DNA of 64,000 bases from UBA1422 sp041752735 (GTDB lineage: Bacteria; Bacillota; Clostridia; Peptostreptococcales; Anaerovoracaceae), in the NCBI GenBank assembly GCA_041752735.1, contig JBGSVW010000024.1, forward strand, positions 1-64,000, in the 5' to 3' direction. Positions 33,972-42,780 of this stretch are shown here, piece by piece (position 1 is the stretch's first letter; each line of letters begins with the position of its first letter). The notes below the pieces were generated by a model, which was given only the letters and a program-made list of their open reading frames with translations, had not been told where the DNA came from and made no database searches. A program made the translations under genes and the position numbers.

Positions 33972-35318
33972 ATGGAGTATGGAATTGTATGTCTCATCCC
34001 TTCCGCGATTGTCATCATTTTAGCATTGACTACAAGAAGAATCATGGAACCCCTCTTGGCCGGTGCAATTGCCGGATTTCTCATCGTCTCTGGGCCAACC
34101 GGATTTTTTCTCAGCTTTATTGATGCAACCTATGCGGTCCTGTTGGATCCGGTCATGGTTTGGATTGCTCTAGTTGTAGGATTTTTCGGTGTCCTGATCC
34201 GTTGGTTGGAACAGGGTGGTGGAGCCAGTGGCTTCTCTACTATGATTCAAAAGGTCGCAACTACCAGGAAACGGGCTTTGCTTGCAACCTGGGTGCTAGG
34301 CATCTTGGTTTTCATTGATGATTATATCAATGCCATGGCCGTTGGTGCAGCAATGAGAAAAGTTACCGACAAGTTTAATATTTCTAGAGAATACCTGGCA
34401 TACGTAATCAATTCAACCGGTACGACGGTTTGTGTTTTGATTCCGGCAACCACTTGGTTCGCATTCATGTCAGCCCAGATGGAAGCATCGGGTGTAGAAG
34501 GCGGAGCCTCCGCATACTACGCTTCCATTCCATTTATGTTTTATCCATGGCTGGCCGTGTTTGTTGTTCCCTTGGTCATTTTTGGCATCGTCCCGTTATT
34601 CGGGCCTTTGAAAAAAGCCGAAGCTCGTGCACTGGCCGGACAAGTTTTCCCGGACAGCACAGTGGAATTATACAAAGACCAGTCCGGCTCAGAGGAAGTG
34701 AAGAAATCAAGTTCTTTGAACTTCATTGTACCGATGTTGATTACAGCCATTGTAACTGTTGCCACCGGAGAAGCGTTATATGGCGTTATCATGGGTCTGG
34801 TTACTTGCCTGGTTATGTTTGTTCCTCAAAGACTGATCAAGTTTTGGGCTATGTGGGATGGTTTAGTTGAAGGCTTTAAAGACATGATGTTCGTCATCAT
34901 GTTGATTGCAATGGCCTTTATCCTTCAGAGAGCAAACGATGCGTTGGGTCTGACCGATTATGTCATCACCAACGTAACCAGCATCCTGAGCCCCAATTTG
35001 CTACCGGTCGTATGCTTCCTGACTGTTGCTGTTTTGATGTTTGTCGTCGGCAGTTTCTGGGGCATCGCCGCCATATCGTTCCCAATTATTATTCCTTTGG
35101 CAGTTTCCATGGATGTTAATTTGTATATGGCTTCAGCAGCCATTATCTCCGCTTCCGCGTTTGGCAGCCAGGCATGCTTCTTCAGCGATGCTGCTACCAT
35201 CACATGTGGTGCATCCCAAATTAAAAATATGGATTATGCCCGATGCGCATTACCAATTATTGCGATTCCTTTCGTTCTTGCAACCATACTCTTCACAGTT
35301 TTCGGCTTTATCATCTAA
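33972..35318 (+). CDS. NhaC-family Na+/H+ antiporter-like transporter, copy 2
   Basis: 448-residue membrane protein, clearly paralogous to the carrier at 28589: RRIMEPLLAGAIAGF, VFIDDYINAMAVG and the C-terminal GSQACFFSDAATITCG. AAAGGAGAACACGT precedes the ATG. Paired with an amidohydrolase, so it probably imports the amide substrate in exchange for or together with a cation. Followed by a strong terminator. Confidence 0.88.
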   Translation: MEYGIVCLIPSAIVIILALTTRRIMEPLLAGAIAGFLIVSGPTGFFLSFIDATYAVLLDPVMVWIALVVGFFGVLIRWLEQGGGASGFSTMIQKVATTRKRALLATWVLGILVFIDDYINAMAVGAAMRKVTDKFNISREYLAYVINSTGTTVCVLIPATTWFAFMSAQMEASGVEGGASAYYASIPFMFYPWLAVFVVPLVIFGIVPLFGPLKKAEARALAGQVFPDSTVELYKDQSGSEEVKKSSSLNFIVPMLITAIVTVATGEALYGVIMGLVTCLVMFVPQRLIKFWAMWDGLVEGFKDMMFVIMLIAMAFILQRANDALGLTDYVITNVTSILSPNLLPVVCFLTVAVLMFVVGSFWGIAAISFPIIIPLAVSMDVNLYMASAAIISASAFGSQACFFSDAATITCGASQIKNMDYARCALPIIAIPFVLATILFTVFGFII

Positions 35319-35372
35319 CCTCACCCACCGAAAACAAAGGACGAAATCGACTCAAGAAATAATACCTCAAAC

Positions 35373-35408
35373 AAAAGACCTGCCGGATTGTTGTCCTGCA
35401 GGTCTTTT
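35373..35408 (+). terminator. Rho-independent terminator
   Basis: AAAAGACCTGC / GCAGGTCTTTT stem, 11 bp, with T-rich end, 54 bases after the second NhaC-type gene. Confidence 0.85.
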
Positions 35409-35463
35409 ATTCTCATCGATTCAGTTCAGAGCTTTTTATAAACCAAAGTTTTACAAGCAGTCC

Positions 35464-36012
35464 CTATGGGTTTCGATGGTCTACAGAAAAACCATATATC
35501 AGCTTGAACATGTAAAGGATGTATATGATTGTCACGACTTTGGGTAGGTCAAAATCAAGAAGCACAAAAATCAAAAGTCCAAATCCCAGTAGCGATCCTC
35601 CTAAAACTCGTTGGTATTCTTTGCCCTGTAGCAAGTTGATTGTTGTGGATGCGCCAATGGTATATGCCCAGACCATGAAGGCTGCCATAAAATCACTGTG
35701 GAAAATCCAGGCGAAAATAAAAGGTTGGAAATGAATGGCTATGAAAATCCATCGTTTTGTTGGATTATTAAGATAATACTGATTCGTGCCATTGGACAAA
35801 TTAGCGGCGACGCCACCTAAAATATCCAGCAAGAGAACAAACAACAGCACAACTTTATACCACTCGAGTCGAATCCACTCATCCTGGGTTCCAAAGATTA
35901 ATGCAATAAAAGAGACAACCGAAAAAATAATTATCGCGAGTAACTCTGACTTGATTTGTTCTTCCCCAAACAGCTCATGTAACGCTTTGGGGATTTTTAT
36001 TTTGGTTTTCAT
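35464..36012 (-). CDS. Integral membrane protein of unknown function
   Basis: 182 residues with about five hydrophobic segments (roughly 25-42, 55-70, 90-105, 108-125, 140-172). No domain recognised. It has a charged start MKTKIKIPKALHELFGEEQ and a sequence NLSNGTNQYYLNNPTKRW in the first outer loop. Single gene, with AAGGATATTAA upstream. Codon use resembles the neighbours. Confidence 0.75.
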   Translation of the reverse strand: MKTKIKIPKALHELFGEEQIKSELLAIIIFSVVSFIALIFGTQDEWIRLEWYKVVLLFVLLLDILGGVAANLSNGTNQYYLNNPTKRWIFIAIHFQPFIFAWIFHSDFMAAFMVWAYTIGASTTINLLQGKEYQRVLGGSLLGFGLLIFVLLDFDLPKVVTIIYILYMFKLIYGFSVDHRNP

Positions 36013-36193
36013 TTAATATCCTTCCTAGCCACTGTGCACATTTTGCTGAACTGAGCAAATGGTGTTTGTTATGCAATCAGTATAATAAGTTTTCTTAATT
36101 TGGGCAACCCAAGAGTTGGTTCTCAGCAGGCTTGGGCCGTCTCATTGCGAAAGTCATCACAGGTGCCTTTCGCGGACATTCGCCGCCCTTTCG
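36013..36193. other. Intergenic stretch without recognised features
   Basis: About 180 bases between the membrane protein start and the tRNA-derived repeat module. It holds an AT-rich upstream region for the membrane protein gene (TATAATAAG at about 36081). The open frames across it are not supported by ribosome sites. Confidence 0.4.
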
Positions 36194-36278
36194 GGTTCGA
36201 TCCCCCTTGCTAACGTAAAACAAAACGCAGGAACTTTGTCCTGCGTTTTGTTTTGGTGGAGAATAGGGGGATCGAACC
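36194..36278 (-). repeat. tRNA-Ala 3'-end copy, terminator and inverted T-arm (module 1)
   Basis: Bases 36254-36278 are identical to the last 25 bases of the tRNA-Ala gene (36546-36570) including CCA. Next to it is a 16-bp hairpin (AAAACAAAACGCAGGA at 36217-36232 with TCCTGCGTTTTGTTTT at 36239-36254), then an inverted T-arm copy GGTTCGATCCCCCT at 36194-36207. The rest of the tRNA is missing, so this is a tRNA fragment. Confidence 0.75.
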
Positions 36279-36480
36279 GCCTTCCCGACATGCTGCCGCA
36301 TGTCCCGCATGGGGCTCTGCCCCCTATCGGCGGCAATCCGTTTACCTAACTTGAAAAGCTCGGCTTGCCTGTTACCCCCGAAGTGGTTTTGCGCAGATTG
36401 CCTTGCAATAATTAGTATTTCATTTTCAGATATTGCAATCTGCTCCAATCGGGAGACATCTTCTCCCGATACCCTCTTGT

Positions 36481-36570
36481 CAGGGGTTCGATACCCCTTT
36501 TGACTGGACATAAGAAAAGACAGTCCGTTGGACTGTCTTTTCTTATGGTGGAGAATAGGGGGATCGAACC
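36481..36570 (-). repeat. tRNA-Ala 3' end, terminator and inverted T-arm (module 2)
   Basis: The true tRNA-Ala end (36546-36570), the hairpin at 36511-36545, and an inverted T-arm copy CAGGGGTTCGATACCCC at 36481-36497 that matches the tRNA T-arm with one mismatch. Same architecture and order as module 1 located about 290 bases away. Confidence 0.7.
36511..36545 (-). terminator. Terminator after tRNA-Ala
   Basis: Perfect 16-bp stem TAAGAAAAGACAGTCC / GGACTGTCTTTTCTTA with a 3-base loop, adjoining the CCA end of tRNA-Ala. Confidence 0.85.
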
Positions 36571-36621
36571 CCTGACCTCTTGACTGCCAGTCAAGCGCGC
36601 TCCCATCTGCGCTAATTCCCC
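36546..36621 (-). tRNA. tRNA-Ala (GGC)
   Basis: 76 nt with encoded CCA. Acceptor GGGGAAT pairs with ATTCTCC (one GU), anticodon stem CTTGA/TCAAG around loop CTGGCAG gives anticodon GGC, T loop GTTCGAT. Directly downstream of tRNA-Thr in the same transcript. Confidence 0.95.
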
Positions 36622-36644
36622 GAATCTGAATTATGTTTTGGTTT

Positions 36645-36720
36645 TGGAGCTACTGGTCGGAATCGAACCGACGACCTGCACGTTACGAATGTGCTGCTCT
36701 GCCGACTGAGCTACAGTAGC
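36645..36720 (-). tRNA. tRNA-Thr (CGT)
   Basis: 76 nt with encoded CCA. Acceptor GCTACTG / CAGTAGC, D-loop AGCTCAGTCGGCAGAGC, anticodon loop TTCGTAA gives CGT, T loop GTTCGAT. Its 5' end begins one base after the addB stop, so it must be cut from an addB read-through message or has a promoter inside addB. Confidence 0.95.
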
Positions 36721-36721
36721 A

Positions 36722-39700
36722 TCACGCTAGAATATAATAACATCCTTCCATACGATTGTCAAACATACAAATACCTTTATAATCACAATATTTGCAGGCG
36801 GTATTTTCCTTTATTTTCAGGGGTGAAATGCTAATATTCCCTTCCACCAGTTCCTTGCACATTTTCTCGATTTTGTTATTGACTTGCTCTTGAAGATCTG
36901 CAAATTCCGTTGGAGTATAAAGGTTTTTGCCGCTTTTTAGTGGCACGATACGGGTGTCGTCTCCGGCAATGGCTTCCACCACATCCGGGTCACTGACCAT
37001 GGCCCCATCCATCATGAAACTCTTACGGATTTCGTCTTCCAATTTGTCTTTAAACCCTTGGCTTTCCCGGTCGCCGGCAATTGCTCCGGCATCAATGGAG
37101 GGTTCTGAAATATGAAAGTAAAAGGCGCCTGCCGGCTCTCGCTTTTCTTCCATGGCGGCACGTAAATAGACCATCAGCTGGAGTTTCCACCCCGAGGTGG
37201 CTTCTGCTTCACTGAAGGTATCAGAACCGGATTTATAATCAATGATTTTGACCTTTTCTCCTGGCAGCAAATCCATCCGATCAATTTTGCCTTCGATGAA
37301 TACCGTCTCACCGTTCACCTTGATTTCAATGGGAGATATGACCTGGTCGCGTCCAAATGCTTCTTCGAATTTCATGGAAACAATATTCCCTTTGCGGACA
37401 TGGCTAATCATCATCCACCCAGCCTCTTTGCAAATTGCTGCAATCCGTTTGGCCCGATATTCCTGAGCCTTACTGCTGGTCAGAATACCTTCACCAAAAG
37501 CCGCAATTTCCCGTTCCATAAATTCCTCAACCATTCTGTCAATTTCCTCTTTTGTGACAGTCATCCACAAGGAGTCCGGGGCGGTTATAAGGCCAGGTTG
37601 TGTCAACGCAGTGGAAATATCCATTAGGCAACGGTGATAAAGATCACCCATCTCCATTGGGCCTACCTCATACAAGGTTTCTTCCGCAGGCCTTAGGCCA
37701 TGGCGAACAAAGTAGGCAAAGGGACACCTGGCAAAACGCTCTAGGCGGGATGGACTCAATGCCAAAGCCGATTCAGCATCTCTTTTGTAAAGGGCATCAA
37801 CTTGCTGCTTGGATATTTTGTTTAATTTTGTGTTGGCGGAAAGTCCATTTTGAATTAAGGCCAACTGGTCTTTTGAGTTTTTTGCATACCAATCTAGGGT
37901 TAGCTTCCAAATTTCCGGAAACTCGGCGCCTCCTTTGGCTTCGCGCAGTGAAGACGTCAAATGGCGGAGCGTTGCATCTTTGGCCTGGATTAAATCCATA
38001 GGTTCTCCACGATTCAGAACATCCTTTTGTATTGGGATGTTAGGAAAAATTTCTCTGATTTTATCAAAAGTAGACGATGGCCGGGTAGAAGCACCCTTGT
38101 CGTCTGATGCTGCATATCCAATCCATAAATACTCTTTGGCTTTGGATAAGTTCCGATAGATGGCAATTTTTTCTTCCATGCCGCGTATTTGGTCTACCTT
38201 ACAAATTTCAATGCCCTTCTCTTGTAATAGCATTTTTTCATCCTCGCTAAGGATGCTGTCCATGTTGGCTTCTGCAGGGAGAATACCCTCATTGGCTCCC
38301 ATAACTACCATGGCTTTTACGATACCGCTTCTGGTTCGCTGCATCGTTCCCATCATCAGGCCATCCTGCGTCGGTGGCAACACCCCGACTTCCACTGCTT
38401 CGAACCCTGCGGTCAATAGCTTTCCAAAGGTCTCCATGGATAATTTCTCCGTGCCAAGAATTTCAACCAATTGGTCCAGATTCTCCATGGTGATGCCCCA
38501 GATTTGTGCTGTTTCCTGAGCAAGTTCCAACTGGAGATCCCGCTTCTGGTCGGTCATTAACTGTTCAATTTTGCTGGGCAACTGACAAGTGCTTGAAAGA
38601 AAATCATATAATACCCGTACACGGTCTGAAACGGTGGACGCATCTTTGAAGGTGTTTCCGAACGAAAGGATGGGGTTTATAACAGTTTCTCGAATTTTGT
38701 TGAGTCGTTTTATTTCGACGAGACGAGATTCTTCATTTGCTCCTAGATTTCTGTCCGTGACGCCTTTGACAAATTCCTTTTTCCAGCTGCTTCCTCGAAC
38801 TTTGTACTTCAATGCGTAGTTTTGGAGGTCCAAGATTTCATCATCCGTCACGGGTCCCAGACCGGTTTTTAGCAATCTGAAGATGTCTTCGGTCCGGTAA
38901 CCTTTGCCAAGTATGTCCAATAGTGCAAGAATGTAGTTTACGGCGGGGCTATGCATAATGTCCCGCTTGTTATCCATAAATAAATCCAGGCCGTACTCGG
39001 CAAACACTCTTTTATAAATACTGCCACGGGTTTCAAGATCATTGCAAATTACCAGAATATCCCGAAGGAGCAGGCCTTCGTCACGAATCAAGTGTAAAAT
39101 GTAGCCGGCAGCGGTTTCGGCTTCACCGTAAATGTTTGCTGAGGCCACGAGAGTGATGCCCTCAGACAATTGGGAGGATTCCGCAGGCATGGCGAATAAT
39201 TGGGTCTCAAGGCTTGCAATGGATGGGTTTTTAGGTTCAATATATTCATCGCCAATCTGCGATATGGTATCAGGAGATAATTTTTCTATCATATTGCCTG
39301 CGATACGGAACAAGCTCTCGTCGTTCCCCCCTTGGTCCCAGGTCAAAACCACATGGACGTCTTTGGCAGCTTTCCGAAGCTCTGCTATGACTTCTAAATT
39401 CTTAGGCGTGAAATAGTCAAATCCATATAACCATATGGTGCTTCTGGCAATGGTTTGGGAAAGACATATTTTTTCTATGAACAGGCTTATGTAATCTTCA
39501 GTATCTGTGAACTTGCCGGCAATCAAAGTTTCATAGCGGGTATACAACCGATGGATATCCAAGAGTTTTCGGTTCAAAAATCCTGTGTCGGGCAGGGCGT
39601 CGATGATTTGGCCAAGTGTGTCCGGACCAACATTGAATTGCTTCATTTCTGAAATGAAGTTGTTAGTCATTTCTATAAAGGCGGTATTGTCTCTGTAGTT

Positions 39701-40003
39701 TTTATATACTTTCAAATTTTGATTCTCTTCGGTCATGATTTTGGTCAAAAGCATGTGACGTCCCTGCTTGTTAATCAGTGTGCGTTTGCCTCCACCCACC
39801 TCAGCAAGTACGATGGAACCCAACCGTGAGATTCCAACAACTTCCAAGTCCATGAACCCTTTTTTTTCAAGATAAAAAAAGGCGTCCCGTTCTGCCTGCA
39901 ATGTATATTGGTCGGGCACAACAAGTAGGGTTTCGCCTTGTATTCTCTCAAAGAGATATTTGTCTTTATTGAGCCGTTCCCGGCCATAATGGATGTGCAG
40001 CAT
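36722..40003 (-). CDS. addB: ATP-dependent nuclease subunit B (AddB-like)
   Basis: 1093 residues. Features of AddB: helicase-like N-terminus with VPDQYTLQAERD, a C-terminal RecB-type nuclease domain with GKIDRMD and IIDYKSG, and the four cysteines of the iron-sulfur staple (FARCPFAYF, then CKYCDYKGICMFD near the end). AddAB processes double-strand breaks for recombination. The product ends 15 residues after the last cysteine, slightly shorter than the Bacillus protein, because the tRNA-Thr gene starts at the stop codon. The partner addA is not in this window. Confidence 0.9.
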   Translation of the reverse strand: MLHIHYGRERLNKDKYLFERIQGETLLVVPDQYTLQAERDAFFYLEKKGFMDLEVVGISRLGSIVLAEVGGGKRTLINKQGRHMLLTKIMTEENQNLKVYKNYRDNTAFIEMTNNFISEMKQFNVGPDTLGQIIDALPDTGFLNRKLLDIHRLYTRYETLIAGKFTDTEDYISLFIEKICLSQTIARSTIWLYGFDYFTPKNLEVIAELRKAAKDVHVVLTWDQGGNDESLFRIAGNMIEKLSPDTISQIGDEYIEPKNPSIASLETQLFAMPAESSQLSEGITLVASANIYGEAETAAGYILHLIRDEGLLLRDILVICNDLETRGSIYKRVFAEYGLDLFMDNKRDIMHSPAVNYILALLDILGKGYRTEDIFRLLKTGLGPVTDDEILDLQNYALKYKVRGSSWKKEFVKGVTDRNLGANEESRLVEIKRLNKIRETVINPILSFGNTFKDASTVSDRVRVLYDFLSSTCQLPSKIEQLMTDQKRDLQLELAQETAQIWGITMENLDQLVEILGTEKLSMETFGKLLTAGFEAVEVGVLPPTQDGLMMGTMQRTRSGIVKAMVVMGANEGILPAEANMDSILSEDEKMLLQEKGIEICKVDQIRGMEEKIAIYRNLSKAKEYLWIGYAASDDKGASTRPSSTFDKIREIFPNIPIQKDVLNRGEPMDLIQAKDATLRHLTSSLREAKGGAEFPEIWKLTLDWYAKNSKDQLALIQNGLSANTKLNKISKQQVDALYKRDAESALALSPSRLERFARCPFAYFVRHGLRPAEETLYEVGPMEMGDLYHRCLMDISTALTQPGLITAPDSLWMTVTKEEIDRMVEEFMEREIAAFGEGILTSSKAQEYRAKRIAAICKEAGWMMISHVRKGNIVSMKFEEAFGRDQVISPIEIKVNGETVFIEGKIDRMDLLPGEKVKIIDYKSGSDTFSEAEATSGWKLQLMVYLRAAMEEKREPAGAFYFHISEPSIDAGAIAGDRESQGFKDKLEDEIRKSFMMDGAMVSDPDVVEAIAGDDTRIVPLKSGKNLYTPTEFADLQEQVNNKIEKMCKELVEGNISISPLKIKENTACKYCDYKGICMFDNRMEGCYYILA

Positions 40004-40025
40004 TGATTGGGTTGCTCCGTTTCAG

Positions 40026-40706
40026 TTATCCGAGTAGGGGCAGCAGATCTTCGGCTTTTTCGATGATAAAATCAGGGCCATCTGCACCACTGATGTCTTC
40101 CGGAGTAATGGCAACATGCCATCCCACAAGGACAGATAACACGCCTGCGTTCCTGGCACATAAAATGTCGAACATCGTATCTCCAAGCATCATGGTATTT
40201 TCAGGCTTGGACCCCAACCGCTCCAGCGCAATGTACACCGGGGCAGGGTCGGGTTTGTGTTTGTCTGTGTCGTCGCAACTGACTACAACATCAAAGTACT
40301 CCGCCAAACCATATTGGCGCAAGCCCTCCCATGTAGTTCCGGCCATACGGGAAGTCACCAACCCGATTTTGAGATTCCGTTTCTTTAATTCAGCCAACAG
40401 CTCAGGGACGCCTTGGAAAACCGAAATTCGTTCTCCAAAGTTGTCTCTGTGGTAGCTTCTGTAAGTCTCGATTGCTTCCTTTGTATCAACATGAGGCAAC
40501 ACTTTGGTCATTGTATGGGAAAGAATTTCGCCAAAAGTTTTAACAATTTCCTCTACCGGACGTTCTTTGCCTTCAAAAGTCATAAATGTATGTTGCCAGG
40601 AGCCAATAATCACGTCAGCCGTATCCATAATTGTTCCATCAAAGTCGAAGAGAATGGTGTCTATTGGCGCCACTATTTTTGCTTTATCATTAGTTTCAAG
40701 AGTCAT
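40026..40706 (-). CDS. HAD-superfamily phosphatase, PpaX/Gph-like
   Basis: 226 residues starting MTLETND (AAGAAAGGAATCC upstream). HAD motif I DFDGTIMDT, motif II VTSR, motif III KHKPDPAP and motif IV MLGDTMFDILCA. Cap domain of the C1 type as in phosphoglycolate phosphatase and pyrophosphatase PpaX. It precedes addB by 22 bases. Confidence 0.9.
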   Translation of the reverse strand: MTLETNDKAKIVAPIDTILFDFDGTIMDTADVIIGSWQHTFMTFEGKERPVEEIVKTFGEILSHTMTKVLPHVDTKEAIETYRSYHRDNFGERISVFQGVPELLAELKKRNLKIGLVTSRMAGTTWEGLRQYGLAEYFDVVVSCDDTDKHKPDPAPVYIALERLGSKPENTMMLGDTMFDILCARNAGVLSVLVGWHVAITPEDISGADGPDFIIEKAEDLLPLLG

Positions 40707-40763
40707 TTGGATTCCTTTCTTATGTCGTCTCAATGGAAATTCCATTGAAGATCCAGCGCAGTC

Positions 40764-41312
40764 CTATCGAAATCTTCTGTATGGAATATAGCAATCCGGA
40801 CAAATCTTTTGATCCCCCGATAACCGAAGCATATGCTCGGCCGTCATTTCTCCACAAATACTGCAAGGATATGATGCAAAAATTCGGGCAATCTCCGGCA
40901 CGGATTCTGTTACCTCTTTCGCCTCAAATAGCTCGCTTGGAGGCATGTCTTTCATGTATTCCAGTTTACTGGCACCGTCTTTACGTACGGACTCACGAAG
41001 CACCAACCGAACAGATTTTCCGGTGGATCTATTGTAAAAGGAATATGCCTGCTTTCCCTTCAAGTGAATCAGCAGGTTCCCTTTCCCGATGCTGCAACCT
41101 AAGATGACCTGAATGGCATCTACACCACAGGCATCATTTTCGGAAATGCAAACCAACTGCTCGTCGGAAGAAAACTCGATACCAAGCAATTCAATGGCAT
41201 ACAGCGATGCTTTGTAGCCGATTAGTAGCCCCCCACACTCATGCCCATGAAAAGCAATGGATTTTTCCCACAGAAGTGTCTCATCAATTTGTATATTTTG
41301 TTTATTCATCAT
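40764..41312 (-). CDS. FmdE-family protein with C-terminal zinc ribbon
   Basis: 182 residues. N-terminal FmdE/FwdE domain with FHGHECGGLLIGY (His and Cys pair) and ENDACGVDAIQ, a fold found in proteins of molybdenum and formylmethanofuran enzymes; a C-terminal zinc ribbon CSICGE ... CPDC (about residues 152-174). Function unknown in bacteria; a metal or cofactor-handling role is common speculation. A weak ribosome site precedes the double ATG. Confidence 0.8.
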   Translation of the reverse strand: MMNKQNIQIDETLLWEKSIAFHGHECGGLLIGYKASLYAIELLGIEFSSDEQLVCISENDACGVDAIQVILGCSIGKGNLLIHLKGKQAYSFYNRSTGKSVRLVLRESVRKDGASKLEYMKDMPPSELFEAKEVTESVPEIARIFASYPCSICGEMTAEHMLRLSGDQKICPDCYIPYRRFR

Positions 41313-41373
41313 GTTGGAATTGTACCATACAGACAGGCCCTTTCACAACCTTTCCCAGGGAATCCGTCCAGTC

Positions 41374-41405
41374 AAAAAAACAAACAGGCGGGAAATCCCG
41401 CCTGT
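41374..41405 (-). terminator. Terminator of the oadB-like gene
   Basis: ACAGGCGGG / CCCGCCTGT stem, 4-base loop, followed by TTTGTTTTTTT on the minus strand, 44 bases past the stop. Confidence 0.85.
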
Positions 41406-41448
41406 AAAATGGTTGAAACAATAAATATCTCTGTAGTTCCGACGCTTC

Positions 41449-42594
41449 TTAGAATCCGCTGAACATGCTGAGCATAACCCCTGCGGCCACAGCTGAGCCT
41501 ATGACACCAGCCACATTAGGTCCCATGGCGTGCATCAACAAGAAGTTGCTGGGATTGTATGATTGTCCGACTTTTTGGGATACCCGAGCTGCCATTGGTA
41601 CGGCAGAAACACCGGCGGATCCAATCAGCGGATTGATTTTTTTCTTGACGAATAAATTAAGTGTCTTGGCAATTACCAAACCGCCAAAGGTTCCAAATCC
41701 AAAAGCAATGACGCCTAGAATGACAATTTTGATGGTTTCCGGAACCAGGAAGGAAGGTCCCTGAGCCGATGCGCCTACTGCCAGACCTAGCATAATGGTG
41801 ACTGTATTAATGAGCCCATTAGCTGCAGTATCAGAGAGTCTAAGGGTTTTGCCACTTTCGCGGAACAGGTTGCCCAGCATTAGAAGTCCAACCAGTGGTG
41901 CAGCCGGGGGAAGCAACAAGGTAACAACTATGGTTGCCATGATGGGGAACAAAATCTTCTCTCTTTGGCTTACCGGTCGGAGTTGCTCCATGACAATCAT
42001 GCGCTCGTGTTTGGTTGTCATGAGTTTCATAATGGGAGGTTGGATAACCGGTACCAATGCCATATAGGAATAAGCGGCAACAGCTACAGCACCCAGGATT
42101 TGTGGTGCCAGTTTTTGAGTAAGGTAAATTGCTGTCGGACCATCCGCACCACCGATGATTCCAATGGAAGCGGCCTCCTGTGCATCAAATCCCAACAATA
42201 TTGCCATGAGGAATGCGCAGAAAATACCGAATTGTGCGCCTGCGCCCATCAATAGTGAGATGGGGTTGGCAATCAGTGGTCCGAAGTCTGTCATCGCTCC
42301 AACGCCCAAGAAAATCAAAGACGGGAGGATAGGCTTCAGCATATAGAATACAGTCAAAAGACCATAGTCACTAAATGCTGTTGACGCGTCCGGATGTGCC
42401 TCAAATATTCCAGTCACAGGCAGGTTGGAAAGCAACATACCAAAAGCGATGGGAATCAGTAGCAAGGGTTCAAACCCTTTGTTGATGGCTAAAAACAGGA
42501 AAAGCAGCGAAACACCAATCATTATAGCTGATCGGGTGTCCATGTTCAGTAGTCCTGTATCATTGGAGAATTTGATTAGGGTATCGAAGATCAT
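41449..42594 (-). CDS. Sodium-translocating decarboxylase beta subunit (OadB/GcdB/MmdB family)
   Basis: 381 residues starting MIFDTLIKF (AAGGAGAG upstream). About nine to ten hydrophobic segments and the conserved IIGGADGPTAIYLTQKLAP and the Gly-rich C-terminal MGPNVAGVIGSAVAAGVML. The beta subunit pumps Na+ while carboxybiotin is decarboxylated. The alpha, gamma and biotin-carrier subunits are not adjacent, so the acid (oxaloacetate, glutaconyl- or methylmalonyl-CoA) cannot be decided. Confidence 0.93.
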   Translation of the reverse strand: MIFDTLIKFSNDTGLLNMDTRSAIMIGVSLLFLFLAINKGFEPLLLIPIAFGMLLSNLPVTGIFEAHPDASTAFSDYGLLTVFYMLKPILPSLIFLGVGAMTDFGPLIANPISLLMGAGAQFGIFCAFLMAILLGFDAQEAASIGIIGGADGPTAIYLTQKLAPQILGAVAVAAYSYMALVPVIQPPIMKLMTTKHERMIVMEQLRPVSQREKILFPIMATIVVTLLLPPAAPLVGLLMLGNLFRESGKTLRLSDTAANGLINTVTIMLGLAVGASAQGPSFLVPETIKIVILGVIAFGFGTFGGLVIAKTLNLFVKKKINPLIGSAGVSAVPMAARVSQKVGQSYNPSNFLLMHAMGPNVAGVIGSAVAAGVMLSMFSGF

Positions 42595-42780
42595 CGTTTC
42601 TCTCCTTTTCAAAATGGCATAATAAAGCGGTGCGAAACTCACACCGCTAAAATACTAACATACTGCCATGTTTTTTACAATGACTTATTCCCCCGCAGAG
42701 GAATAAATACTGTATACATTTTATTGTGCATTTAATGGGTTTTTGACTTGGATTTTCTTGATTTCATAGGCGTTCATCCT

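Noticed and set aside
36095..36511. 138-codon frame across the tRNA-derived repeats
   Set aside because: It is made of tRNA ends and hairpins, with no ribosome site, so it is not a gene.
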